From the NCBI RefSeq assembly GCF_025821625.1, contig NZ_JACKSH010000277.1, forward strand, positions 55,064 through 119,063: 64,000 nucleotides of DNA, given 5' to 3'. Below, one piece after another: positions 18,715 to 30,919 of this stretch. A program made the translations under genes and the position numbers. Numbering within the stretch: position 1 is the stretch's first letter; every line of letters begins with the position of its first letter. The notes beneath the pieces are model-generated. The model did no database searches. It saw only the letters and a list, made by a program, of their open reading frames with translations, and had not been told where the DNA came from. The stretch comes from Mycolicibacterium pyrenivorans (GTDB taxonomy: Bacteria > Actinomycetota > Actinomycetes > Mycobacteriales > Mycobacteriaceae).

Positions 18715-19368
18715 TCAATCGCGCCGGAACGACGCCTTCGCCGCGGAAAGACTCTCCGGCGAATAGTCCAGGAACCGCCTCGTCCAGGTGACCGCCGCGT
18801 CGTACACCGCGTCCGGTGCCACCATCTCGTCGATCAGGCCCAGCTCGAGAGCTTCCCGCGCGTCGACGAAGCGTCCGCTGAACACCAGGTCCTTGGCCTT
18901 GCTGTCGCCCACCGCACCGGCCAGCCGGGTCGCCCCGCCGCCGACCGGCGCCAGGCCGGCCAGGATCTCGGTCGCACCGAACTTCACGTTGTCCCCGCTG
19001 ATCCGCCAGTCCGCCGCCAGCGCCAGCGTCATGCCGGCGCCGAGCGCGTAGCCGGTGATGGCGGCGACGGTGGGCTTGGGCACCGCGGCGAGCGCATCGA
19101 CCGCCTGCTCACACACCCGCGCCGCCTCCTGCGCCTCGGCGGCGTTCAGCGTCTGCAGCTCGGGCATGTCCGCCCCGGCTGAGAAGATCTCGTGGCCCCC
19201 GAACACGATGACCGCGGCGACGTCGTCGAGCCGCCCCACGTGCGCGGCGGCCTCGCTGAGCTCCCGGCACACCTGCCGGGTCAGGGCGTTGGTGGGCGGC
19301 CGCGACACCAGTAGCGTCGCGATGCGTGCCTGCCCCTCGCCCACAACGACGCTGACGTACTCCGTCAC
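18715..19368 (-). CDS. echA17: Enoyl-CoA hydratase/isomerase family protein, EchA17 type
   Basis: The 217-residue crotonase-fold protein has the oxyanion-hole segments [10 protein letters not shown] and [19 protein letters not shown]. It is slightly shorter than typical 250-260-residue hydratases. The position of the usual catalytic glutamates holds [16 protein letters not shown], so hydratase activity is not assured. The GTG start at 19366-19368 overlaps the TGA of the Nudix gene as GTGA. It belongs to the ABC ATPase - Nudix - EchA operon. Confidence 0.85.
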   Translation of the reverse strand: MTEYVSVVVGEGQARIATLLVSRPPTNALTRQVCRELSEAAAHVGRLDDVAAVIVFGGHEIFSAGADMPELQTLNAAEAQEAARVCEQAVDALAAVPKPTVAAITGYALGAGMTLALAADWRISGDNVKFGATEILAGLAPVGGGATRLAGAVGDSKAKDLVFSGRFVDAREALELGLIDEMVAPDAVYDAAVTWTRRFLDYSPESLSAAKASFRRD

Positions 19369-20210
19369 GCGAGCGGCGCCCCGTCGGTGTACCCCTGGGG
19401 AGCCCGCCGGTTGCGCGCTTCGTTGTAGCGGTCGCTGTTGAAGAACTCGATCTCCCAGTTGCCGCCCTTCGCAGCGGACAGGTGGGGTTCGACGGCCACG
19501 ATCTGACGTTCGACGGCGAGCACCTCGGCGACGGTTCGCCCGTTGAGCGCATCGAGCTGGGTCCACGTCGGGGGCAGCAGGAAAGTGCGGCCGTGGGCGA
19601 AGTCGTCGAGGGCCGCCTGCGGCGTCACCCAAGCGGCTTCGTCGGTCTCGGTGTTGTCGCCGTCGGCGAGCTGGCCCTGCGGGAGCGCCCCGACGAAGAA
19701 GTAGGTGTCGTAGCGGCGGGTGCGCTCCTCTTTCGGGGTCACCCAGTTGGCCCACGGACGCAACAGGTCGGCCCGCAGCATCAGCTTCTCGGAGCGCAGG
19801 AACTCTCCGAACGACAACGTCTTGTTCTCCAGGGCCGCGCGCTGCTCGCGATACACCGAGGCGTCATCGACGAGCAGGTCCGGATCGTCGGCAGCGCCCG
19901 CGAACAGCACACCGGATTCCTCGAAGGTCTCCCGCGCCGCGGCGCACACCAACGCCTCGGCGAGCTCCACGTCCACGCCGAACCGGTCGGCCCACCACTG
20001 CCGATCCGGCCCGTGCCAGGCCACGTCGGCGTTGCGATCCCGGTCGTCGACACCGCCGCCGGGGAACACCATCACCCCGGCCACAAAATCCATCGCCGAG
20101 TGCCGCCGCATGAGAAACACCTCGAGGCCGTCGGCAGCACCGTGGGCACCGTCACGGATCAGCATCACGGTGGCGGCGGGCCGCGGCGTCAACGGTTCGG
20201 GGGTGGTCAT
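19365..20210 (-). CDS. NUDIX hydrolase, Rv3040c type
   Basis: The 281-residue protein has [10 protein letters not shown] followed by the Nudix box ending [14 protein letters not shown] (G-x5-E-x7-REx2EExG layout, stretched by an insertion). Nudix enzymes of this size often cleave CoA or nucleotide pyrophosphates; beside echA17, a CoA derivative is plausible, but that is inference. The ATG start at 20208-20210 overlaps the upstream ABC gene stop (ATGA), and its stop overlaps echA17. Confidence 0.85.
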   Translation of the reverse strand: MTTPEPLTPRPAATVMLIRDGAHGAADGLEVFLMRRHSAMDFVAGVMVFPGGGVDDRDRNADVAWHGPDRQWWADRFGVDVELAEALVCAAARETFEESGVLFAGAADDPDLLVDDASVYREQRAALENKTLSFGEFLRSEKLMLRADLLRPWANWVTPKEERTRRYDTYFFVGALPQGQLADGDNTETDEAAWVTPQAALDDFAHGRTFLLPPTWTQLDALNGRTVAEVLAVERQIVAVEPHLSAAKGGNWEIEFFNSDRYNEARNRRAPQGYTDGAPLA

Positions 20211-21061
20211 ATCCGTCTCCTGTGTGCGGCGCGGCTTCTGGTGCGGCGCGCGAAATAGCGGCCGTCGATGACGTCGAGGGCGATGGACTGCCCGAACGCC
20301 TTCGAGAGGTTCTCCGCGGTCATCACGTCGGCCAGCAGGCCGGAGTCCACCACCTCACCCTCGGACAGGATCAGGCAGTGGGAGAAACCGTGGGGGATCT
20401 CCTCGACGTGGTGGGTCACCAGGACCATCGCCGGAGCATCCGCGTCCGAGGCCAGATCACTGAGCCGCGCGACGAGTTCCTCGCGGCCGCCCAGGTCGAG
20501 GCCGGCGGCGGGCTCGTCGAGCAGCAGCAGCTCCGGGTCGGTCATCAGCGACCGCGCGATCAGCACCCGCTTGCGTTCACCTTCGGACAGGGTGTCGAAG
20601 GTCCGCTCGGCGAGATGTTCGGCACCGACGCTTTCCAGCATTTCGAGTGCCTGGTTGTAGTCGATGTCGTCGTAGCGCTCGCGCCACCGGCCCAGAACGG
20701 CATAGCCGGCCGAGACGACCAGGTCCCGCACGACCTCGTCGTCGGGCACCCGCTGGGAAAGAGCCGCACTGCTGAGCCCGACACGCGACCGCAACTCGGA
20801 CATGTCGACCCGACCGAGCCGCTCGCCGAGCACGTACGCGGTGCCCGATGACGGATGCTCCATCGCGGCGGCGATGCGCAGCAGCGAGGTCTTGCCCGCG
20901 CCGTTGGGGCCGACGATCACCCACCGCTCGTCGAGCTCGACCGACCAGGTCACGGGACCGACCAGCAGCCGGCCGTTGCGGCGCAGCGTGACCTTGGCGA
21001 AGTCGATCAGCAGGTCGGGGTCGGCTGCGTCTTCCTCTGTTCCGGGGCTGTCGACTGGCAC
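20207..21061 (-). CDS. ABC transporter ATP-binding protein, Rv3041c type
   Basis: The 284-residue single ATPase domain carries Walker A VGPNGAGKTSLLRIA, signature LSEGERKRVLIARSL, Walker B ELLLLDEPAAGLD and the H-loop VTHHVEEIP. No permease gene is adjacent, so its membrane partner or soluble role is unknown. It starts at a GTG (21059-21061) and ends in a 4-bp ATGA overlap with the Nudix gene. The C-terminus is strongly basic ([13 protein letters not shown]). Confidence 0.88.
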   Translation of the reverse strand: MPVDSPGTEEDAADPDLLIDFAKVTLRRNGRLLVGPVTWSVELDERWVIVGPNGAGKTSLLRIAAAMEHPSSGTAYVLGERLGRVDMSELRSRVGLSSAALSQRVPDDEVVRDLVVSAGYAVLGRWRERYDDIDYNQALEMLESVGAEHLAERTFDTLSEGERKRVLIARSLMTDPELLLLDEPAAGLDLGGREELVARLSDLASDADAPAMVLVTHHVEEIPHGFSHCLILSEGEVVDSGLLADVMTAENLSKAFGQSIALDVIDGRYFARRTRSRAAHRRRI

Positions 21062-21117
21062 CCGCTCATCGTAGTCAGCCGGCTTCGGCGTGTTCCGGCG
21101 CGCTCACCGCCGATCGG

Positions 21118-21795
21118 TCACGCCGAAATCGCCCAGCCGCTCGCGCCGTTGAGGATGACCCGGTCAGCGGCACCGGCCGTCGCCGACACCCGCGCGGCGT
21201 TGCGGCCGTCGACCTCGGTGACCCAGGCCAGCGCCTGCGCCGCGCTCTTGCCGAACTCGACGTGGCGCGCGACCAGCCGGCCGAGTCGGGTGTCCTCGTC
21301 CGCGGCGACGAACCACACCTCGTCCATCGCACGGCGCGCCCGCGCCCAGTCCGGTTCGTCGAGCAGCAGGTAGTTGCCTTCGGTGATGACCAGCCGAGCC
21401 GTGGGCGGGACCACCAGCGCGCCGGCCAGTGGCTGCTCGAGCGCCCGGTCGAATCCCGGCGCGTAGACGTCGATTCCGGTTTCGGTCCGCACCCGCTCGA
21501 GAAGGTGCGCATATCCCACGGGATCGAAGGTTTCCGGCGCACCCTTGCGATCCAGCAGCCCGAGCCGACGCAGTTGGGCGTCGGCCAAGTGGAACCCGTC
21601 CATCGGCACGTGCGCGGCCCATCCGGCGCCACAGCGCTCGCCGATGCGCGTCAGCAACGCCGCCACCAGGGTCGACTTGCCCGCTCCCGGGCTCCCGGCG
21701 ACTCCGAGGACGGCCCGCGGCCTGCCGCGCCCCAGCGCGACGGCGTCAGCCGCCAGCGACTCCAGCGTGTGTCGACCGCTCACCCGCACCATCAT
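21118..21795 (-). CDS. Nucleoside/sugar kinase-like P-loop protein (uridine kinase / FrcK family)
   Basis: The 225-residue P-loop kinase has GVAGSPGAGKSTLVAALL at the N-terminus, then VPMDGFHLADAQL (the DGFH substrate motif of the PRK/uridine-kinase/PanK-like family), ITEGNYLLLD and LVARHVEFGKS. The substrate cannot be told from sequence. The start overlaps the end of the YczE-like gene by about 50 bp if the ATG near 21795 is used; a GTG slightly downstream would reduce this. It is probably co-transcribed with YczE. Confidence 0.8.
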   Translation of the reverse strand: MMVRVSGRHTLESLAADAVALGRGRPRAVLGVAGSPGAGKSTLVAALLTRIGERCGAGWAAHVPMDGFHLADAQLRRLGLLDRKGAPETFDPVGYAHLLERVRTETGIDVYAPGFDRALEQPLAGALVVPPTARLVITEGNYLLLDEPDWARARRAMDEVWFVAADEDTRLGRLVARHVEFGKSAAQALAWVTEVDGRNAARVSATAGAADRVILNGASGWAISA

Positions 21796-22435
21796 CAGCC
21801 CCGCGCTGCGCCGAATCCACCCGGGCCCACCCGCTGACGGCCAGTACCCGGGCGGGCGTCAGCCGCACGAACAGCTGCACCAGCGGGCCGATGCCGAACG
21901 CGTAGACCACGGTGCCGGTGCCGACGGTCCCGCCGAGCAGCCAGCCGACGGACAGCACGGTGGCCTCGATTGCCGTGCGCACCAAGCGAACCGAACGGCC
22001 GCTGCGTATCACCAAACCGGTCATCAAGCCGTCGCGCGGGCCCGGTCCGAGGCCGGCGCCGATGTAGAGGACCGTGCTGAAGGCGTTGAGCACCACCGCG
22101 GCGAGCATCATCGAAACCCGCACCGTCATCGAGGCCGGCGCCGGTATCAGCCACAGCGCGACGTCGACGGTGACCGCGATGACCACGACGTTGGCGACCG
22201 TGCCGACCCCCGGGCGGTTACGCAGCGGAATCCACGCCAGCAGGACGGCGACGCCGACCACGGCCGAGGCCAGCCCGATCGTCATCCCGGTCCGCAGTGC
22301 CAGACCCTGGTGGAAGACGTCCCAGGGGTCCAGACCCAACCCGGCGCGCACCATCATCGCCATCGACGTGCCGTAGCCGAGCAGCCCGGCCAGCAGCGCC
22401 GTGCCGCGCACCGTGGCGCGGCCGGAGTGCGTCAC
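21746..22435 (-). CDS. YczE/YyaS/YitT-family integral membrane protein
   Basis: The 229-residue protein has five to six hydrophobic helices (LLAGLLGYGTSMAMMVRAGL, LASAVVGVAVLLAWIPL, VVVIAVTVDVALWLI and others). It carries family motifs GLGLDPWDVFHQGLA and GLGPGPRDGLMTGL. The molecular function of YczE proteins is unknown. In other bacteria the gene is paired with and controlled by a divergent MocR regulator (YczR), and exactly that arrangement is seen here. The GTG start overlaps the stop of a 49-residue ORF upstream (GTGA). Confidence 0.8.
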   Translation of the reverse strand: MTHSGRATVRGTALLAGLLGYGTSMAMMVRAGLGLDPWDVFHQGLALRTGMTIGLASAVVGVAVLLAWIPLRNRPGVGTVANVVVIAVTVDVALWLIPAPASMTVRVSMMLAAVVLNAFSTVLYIGAGLGPGPRDGLMTGLVIRSGRSVRLVRTAIEATVLSVGWLLGGTVGTGTVVYAFGIGPLVQLFVRLTPARVLAVSGWARVDSAQRGADDGAGERSTHAGVAGG

Positions 22436-22581
22436 GCGTGGTCCGGGAAGTGCATCCGGATGGCGTCCAGTTCACAGCGCATGCGGCGGGCGTCCGCGTC
22501 GCGCTCATAGCTGATGGGGTCCATCGGCAGGTAATAGAGGTCCGCCAGCCGACGGGCCAGACGAGATATCCAGTGCGTCAT
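22432..22581 (-). CDS. Small 49-residue protein upstream of the YczE-like gene
   Basis: The ORF starts at the ATG 22579-22581 (MTHWISRLARRLADLYYLP) and ends in FPDHA. Its TGA overlaps the GTG of the YczE-like gene as GTGA, a sign of real translation and coupling. The sequence is rich in Arg and Asp, with an amphipathic N-terminal helix. I do not recognise a family. Its start lies next to the inverted repeat at 22600-22626. Confidence 0.55.
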   Translation of the reverse strand: MTHWISRLARRLADLYYLPMDPISYERDADARRMRCELDAIRMHFPDHA

Positions 22582-22599
22582 GTGGACATGTTCTTCGCC

Positions 22600-22640
22600 A
22601 ACTGGCTTGCACTTCAATAGCCAGTTAGCGAATACTGGCC
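22600..22640. promoter_or_regulatory. Putative MocR (YczR) operator: inverted plus direct repeats
   Basis: AACTGGCT (22600-22607) and AGCCAGTT (22619-22626) are a perfect 8-bp inverted repeat with an 11-bp spacer. A third copy, ACTGGCC, follows at 22634-22640, just before the regulator's ATG. The mixture of inverted and direct repeats is typical of MocR/PdxR operators. Confidence 0.6.
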
Positions 22641-22643
22641 TCA

Positions 22644-24086
22644 ATGACTGGCGTAACGGCGGCGCGCACGCTCGGTGTGGACCTTCTGGCTCGCGAGCTG
22701 GGAAACTGGCGCACGTCCAGTCGAAGCGGTCCGGCATACCACGGGCTTGCCGACGCCGTCCGATTGTTGATCGTCGACGGCCGGCTTCCCGTGGGCGCCC
22801 GGTTGCCCAGCGAACGCGCGCTGGCCGAAGCGCTGCACGTCTCGCGCACCACGGTCACCGCCGCGTACACCCAGTTGCGCGAGGACGGCTACCTCAACGC
22901 CCGCCGCGGGGCCCGCAGCACCACGGCGCTGCCTGTCACCCCCGGTGGTCCCCCGCTCTCCGCGCCTCCGACGCTCAGCCTGGCGGCGGCGGCGCTGTCC
23001 GCCCCGGCGTCCGCGGTGATGACCGCCTTCGCGGAGGCGGCCGACGACATGACGCCCTACCTGCACGGGATGGGCCACGAGCTAGTCGGCGCCCTCGCTC
23101 TGCGGCAGGCAATCGCCGAAAGATATTGCGAGCGAGGACTTCCCACCGAGCCCGACGAGATCATGGTGACCACCGGTGCGCTGCACGCCATCGGGCTGAT
23201 CCTCACCACCTACATTCAGCCCGGAGACCGTGTCCTCGTCGAGCAACCCACCTATCACGGTGCGTTGTCGGCGATCACCACCGCGGGCGCTCGTCCGGTG
23301 CCCGTCTCGATGACCGAGGACGGCTGGGACCTCGACGCTCTGGAGGCCGCCGTGCACCAGTTGGCGCCCAACCTGGCCTACCTGATTCCCGACAACCACA
23401 ACCCGACCGGCCACACCATGCCTGCCACGGATCGAAAGCGCCTGGCGCACATCATCACCGAGACGCGGACGCGGACCATCATCGACGAGACGATCAGCGA
23501 CATCTGGCTCGACGAACCGGCACCGCCCCCGCTGGCCGCCGACGTCACCAGTCGGCGCGACCTGGTTCTGACGGTCGGTTCGATGTCGAAGTCCTTCTGG
23601 GGTGGGCTGAGGATCGGCTGGATTCGCGCCGAGCGGAACACCATAGCGACCCTGGCCGCGATGCGACCGTCTGTCGACATGGGAACCGCCGTGCTCGAAC
23701 AGCTCGCGGCGGCAAGGCTTCTCGCACGCCGCGCCGAGCTGATGCCGGAGCGTCGGGAGATCCTGAGGGCACGGAGGGCGTTCCTGCGGTCGCTGCTGCA
23801 ACGGCAGCTACCAGACTGGCAGCCCGGCCCCGGCGCCGGGGGCATGTCGCTGTGGGTCCGGCTACCTGCCCCGATGAGCACCGCACTGTCGGCCGCGGCG
23901 TCGCGAATCGGCCTCGAGTTGCCCGCGGGACCCCGTTTCGGCGTCGACGGAACTTTGGAGCGCTTCGTGCGCGTCCCCTACGCGCTGCCCGAGGACCAAC
24001 TCTCCGAAGCGGTGGTCCTGCTCGCGCGGGCCTGGCACAGCGTCACCGGTTCTGCGGCACCTGAACCCACGACGGTGGTGGTGTAG
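22644..24086 (+). CDS. MocR-family (GntR HTH + class I aminotransferase-like) regulator, YczR type
   Basis: The 480-residue protein has an N-terminal winged helix (PAYHGLADAVRLLIVDGRLP, then SERALAEALHVSRTTVTAAY) and a C-terminal PLP-dependent aminotransferase-like domain. The PLP lysine is in VGSMSKSFWGGLRIGW, with the conserved PDNHNPTGHTM upstream. MocR proteins sense PLP or amino-acid adducts. It is divergent from the small ORF/YczE/kinase genes, with operator-like repeats between, so it probably regulates them and itself. Confidence 0.88.
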   Translation: MTGVTAARTLGVDLLARELGNWRTSSRSGPAYHGLADAVRLLIVDGRLPVGARLPSERALAEALHVSRTTVTAAYTQLREDGYLNARRGARSTTALPVTPGGPPLSAPPTLSLAAAALSAPASAVMTAFAEAADDMTPYLHGMGHELVGALALRQAIAERYCERGLPTEPDEIMVTTGALHAIGLILTTYIQPGDRVLVEQPTYHGALSAITTAGARPVPVSMTEDGWDLDALEAAVHQLAPNLAYLIPDNHNPTGHTMPATDRKRLAHIITETRTRTIIDETISDIWLDEPAPPPLAADVTSRRDLVLTVGSMSKSFWGGLRIGWIRAERNTIATLAAMRPSVDMGTAVLEQLAAARLLARRAELMPERREILRARRAFLRSLLQRQLPDWQPGPGAGGMSLWVRLPAPMSTALSAAASRIGLELPAGPRFGVDGTLERFVRVPYALPEDQLSEAVVLLARAWHSVTGSAAPEPTTVVV

Positions 24087-24090
24087 GCGC

Positions 24091-24163
24091 CTTCTCGCCG
24101 GAATTGCATTCCGGCAGAGAAAGTTCGAGAAAAGGCCTGCCGGAATGCAATTCCGGCGAGAAG
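24091..24163. repeat. Perfect 27-bp inverted repeat between convergent genes
   Basis: 24091-24117 (cttctcgccggaattgcatt onward) is the exact reverse complement of 24137-24163, with a 19-bp spacer. Each arm is also internally palindromic (GCCGGAAT-tgc-ATTCCGGC). It sits between the stops of the MocR gene and serB, so it can act as a bidirectional terminator, but its length and internal symmetry also suggest a REP-like or MITE-like unit. Confidence 0.9.
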
Positions 24164-24168
24164 TGGTC

Positions 24169-27347
<3,179 letters not shown>

Positions 27348-27527
27348 CTATTCCCGACGACTTCCAACAGTCGGCTCGCCGACCGTTCGCTATGAATCCT
27401 AGCCTCCGGATTCGTCGGCGGTCGGGGTGGTCCTACAAACCGTCGTATTCGATGTCGGAGCGAGGCCGCCTCGGCTCTCCGACGATGGTTGACCAGGCGC
27501 GAGCACCCGGATGTTACCGTCGGCGAC

Positions 27528-28673
27528 GTGCTGTTCAGGCGAGTGCAGGCAGGCCGCGGGGTGGTCTTCCGGTCAGCTGGGCTGGCGGCCGTCGCGACCG
27601 CCGTCGGTGTGACGGTGTTCACCGGTTGCGGGACGTCTGGCGAGGCCCCGTCGACCGCCCCCGGCGAAGGCTCGGTGGTCACCAGCACCACCCGGGTCGC
27701 CGGCGCGGGGGTGCTGGGCAACGACCGCAGACCCGACGAGTCGTGTGCAGCCGAGCCCGCCGCACTCGACGACGGCCCTCCCGAGCGCGAGGTCCGCAAC
27801 GCGGCCGGGCACGGGGTGACACCGCCGTTGCCGGAGACGACGCTGGTGCGCGCCGATCCGCAGCGCATCGTCGTGCTCTCCGGTGACCACCTCGACGCGC
27901 TGTGCGCACTGGGCCTGCAGTCACGCATCGTGGCCGCAGCCCTGCCCGACGGGTCGCAAGACCAGCCGGCCTACCTCGGCACCGTGATCCACGAACTGCC
28001 CGCCGCCGGGAGCCGAAGCGACCCCGACATCGCCGCCATCAGGGCCGCGGCACCCGACCTGATCCTGGGCTCTGCGGCGCTGACCCCCGAGGACTATCCG
28101 GAGCTGTCGAAGGTCGCGCCCACGGTGTTCAGCGGGGCGCCGGGAGTGGCGTGGAAGGACAACCTGCGCACGGTCGGCGCGGCGACCGGTCGGCTCGAGG
28201 CGGCCAACGCCGTGATCGACGACTTCGAGCGCGCCGCGCAGCGGACCGGCGCGGACAACGACGCGACCCATTTCCAGGCCTCGGTGGTCCAGTTCACCGA
28301 CACCACGATGCGCGTCTTCGGCGTCGACAACTTCCCGGGCGGCGTCCTCGCCGATGTCGGCGTGGATCGCCCTGCGGCGCAACGGTTCACCGACAAGCCC
28401 TACGTCGAGATCGGCATCTCCGAGGCCGACCTGGGTGACTCGCCTGACTTCTCCATCGCCGACGGCGACATCCTGTACGTCTCCTTCGCCACGGCGGAGG
28501 CCAGGGAACGCGCTCCCGAGGTGATGGGCAGCGATGCGTTCCGGCGGCTGTCGGCCAACCGCGACAACCGGGTCTTCGCGGTGAACAATGAGGTGTGGCA
28601 GACCGGCGACGGTGTCGTCGCCGCGCGTGGCATTCTCGCCGATCTGAGATGGGTGAACGCACCGATCAACTGA
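27528..28673 (+). CDS. fecB: Fe(III)-siderophore-type periplasmic binding lipoprotein FecB
   Basis: The 381-residue product has a signal peptide and lipobox VFTGC, then a class III solute-binding fold: RIVVLSGDHLDALCALGL, AAPDLILGSAALTPEDYPEL and the C-terminal NRDNRVFAVNNEVWQTGDGV. The sequence from VAGAGVLGNDRRPDESC onward matches the mycobacterial FecB family as I remember it. The GTG at 27528-27530 gives a normal-length signal peptide; a TTG at 27489 is in frame but adds charged residues. Iron-siderophore uptake is the name-based role; the exact ligand is unproven. Confidence 0.85.
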   Translation: MLFRRVQAGRGVVFRSAGLAAVATAVGVTVFTGCGTSGEAPSTAPGEGSVVTSTTRVAGAGVLGNDRRPDESCAAEPAALDDGPPEREVRNAAGHGVTPPLPETTLVRADPQRIVVLSGDHLDALCALGLQSRIVAAALPDGSQDQPAYLGTVIHELPAAGSRSDPDIAAIRAAAPDLILGSAALTPEDYPELSKVAPTVFSGAPGVAWKDNLRTVGAATGRLEAANAVIDDFERAAQRTGADNDATHFQASVVQFTDTTMRVFGVDNFPGGVLADVGVDRPAAQRFTDKPYVEIGISEADLGDSPDFSIADGDILYVSFATAEARERAPEVMGSDAFRRLSANRDNRVFAVNNEVWQTGDGVVAARGILADLRWVNAPIN

Positions 28674-28788
28674 TCGCGACCTCGCCTTCAGCCGTTGACC
28701 CGGCATGCCGCACCGTCGCGGCAGGTTCCTGTTTTGCCGCTGCGTCGACGCAGCCGGCATCCCCGATACGAGACACCTTTAGGACATG

Positions 28789-29835
28789 ATGAGCACCGTT
28801 TCCGCGTATGCAGCCACCTCGGCGGCCGACCCGCTGACCAGAACCACGATCACACGGCGTGACGTCGGGCCCCACGATGTGGCCTTCGACATCCACTTCG
28901 CCGGCATCTGCCACTCCGACATCCACACGGTGCGCGGCGAGTGGGGCCGGGTGCGGTACCCGATCGTGCCGGGCCACGAGATCGCCGGCGTCGTCACCGA
29001 GGTCGGCTCCGAGGTGACGAAGTTCACGGTCGGTGACCGGGTCGGGGTCGGCTGTTTCGTGGACTCCTGCCGCGAGTGCACGCAGTGTCTCGCCGGAGAG
29101 GAACAGTACTGCGACAACCCCGGCATGGTCGGCACCTACAACGGTGTCGGTCGCGACGGGCAACCGACGCAGGGCGGCTACAGCGGCGCGATCGTCGTCG
29201 ACGAGAACTATGTGCTGACGATCCCGGACGCCCTCCCACTGGACGAGGCCGCTCCCCTGCTGTGCGCGGGCATCACCACCTATTCGCCGTTGCGGCACTG
29301 GAACGCCGGCCCCGGAGAACGTGTCGCCGTCATCGGCCTGGGCGGGCTCGGGCATGTGGCCGTCAAGCTCGCGGTCGCGATGGGAGCCGAGGTCACGGTG
29401 CTCAGCCAGTCGTTGAAGAAGATGGAGGACGGCCTGCGCCTGGGCGCCGGCGAATACCGGGCGACGAGCGACCCCGACACCTTTCGCGAACTGGCGGGCA
29501 GCTTCGGTCTGATCCTCAACACCGTCTCGGCCAATCTCGACCTCGGCGACTACCTCGGCCTGCTCAAGGTCGACGGCACTCTCGTCGAACTTGGCATGCC
29601 CGAGCACCCGATGGAGGTTCCCGCGGGTTCGTTGATCATGGGGCGGCGCAGCATCGCGGGTTCCTTGATCGGCGGCATCGCCGAGACGCAGGAGATGCTG
29701 GAGTTCTGCGCCGAACACGGGGTGACGCCCGAGATCGAGGTCATCGAGCCCGATTACATCAACGATGCCTACGAGCGCGTGCTCGCCAGCGACGTGCGCT
29801 ACCGCTTCGTCATCGACACCCGGTCACTCCGGTAG
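28789..29835 (+). CDS. adhC: NAD(P)-dependent zinc alcohol dehydrogenase AdhC
   Basis: The 348-residue cinnamyl-alcohol-dehydrogenase-type enzyme has the catalytic zinc ligands in [10 protein letters not shown] and PGHEIAGVV. The structural zinc cluster is in [15 protein letters not shown] and the nucleotide loop in [15 protein letters not shown]. It probably reduces aldehydes with NADPH. AGGA lies just before tandem ATGs at 28786 and 28789; I use the second ([12 protein letters not shown]). It converges with nrdF across a small stem-loop. Confidence 0.93.
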   Translation: MSTVSAYAATSAADPLTRTTITRRDVGPHDVAFDIHFAGICHSDIHTVRGEWGRVRYPIVPGHEIAGVVTEVGSEVTKFTVGDRVGVGCFVDSCRECTQCLAGEEQYCDNPGMVGTYNGVGRDGQPTQGGYSGAIVVDENYVLTIPDALPLDEAAPLLCAGITTYSPLRHWNAGPGERVAVIGLGGLGHVAVKLAVAMGAEVTVLSQSLKKMEDGLRLGAGEYRATSDPDTFRELAGSFGLILNTVSANLDLGDYLGLLKVDGTLVELGMPEHPMEVPAGSLIMGRRSIAGSLIGGIAETQEMLEFCAEHGVTPEIEVIEPDYINDAYERVLASDVRYRFVIDTRSLR

Positions 29836-29849
29836 GCCGGGACACGGCC
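29835..29849. terminator. Small stem-loop at the adhC/nrdF convergence
   Basis: GGCCG-GGACA-CGGCC forms a perfect 5-bp stem directly after the adhC stop. It is short and has no U-run, so weak evidence only. Confidence 0.35.
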
Positions 29850-29868
29850 ACCGTCGCGCCGGGGACCG

Positions 29869-30885
<1,017 letters not shown>

Positions 30886-30901
30886 CTACACGCCGATACC
30901 G

Positions 30902-30919
30902 ACACTACAACTTGTTGGG
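30902..30919. promoter_or_regulatory. Putative NrdR box upstream of nrdF
   Basis: ACACTACAACTTGTTGGG resembles the NrdR consensus (acaCwAtATaTwGtgt) and the motif upstream of nrdH at 57971. It overlaps the 3' end of the monooxygenase gene and lies 59 bp before the nrdF start. Confidence 0.4.
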
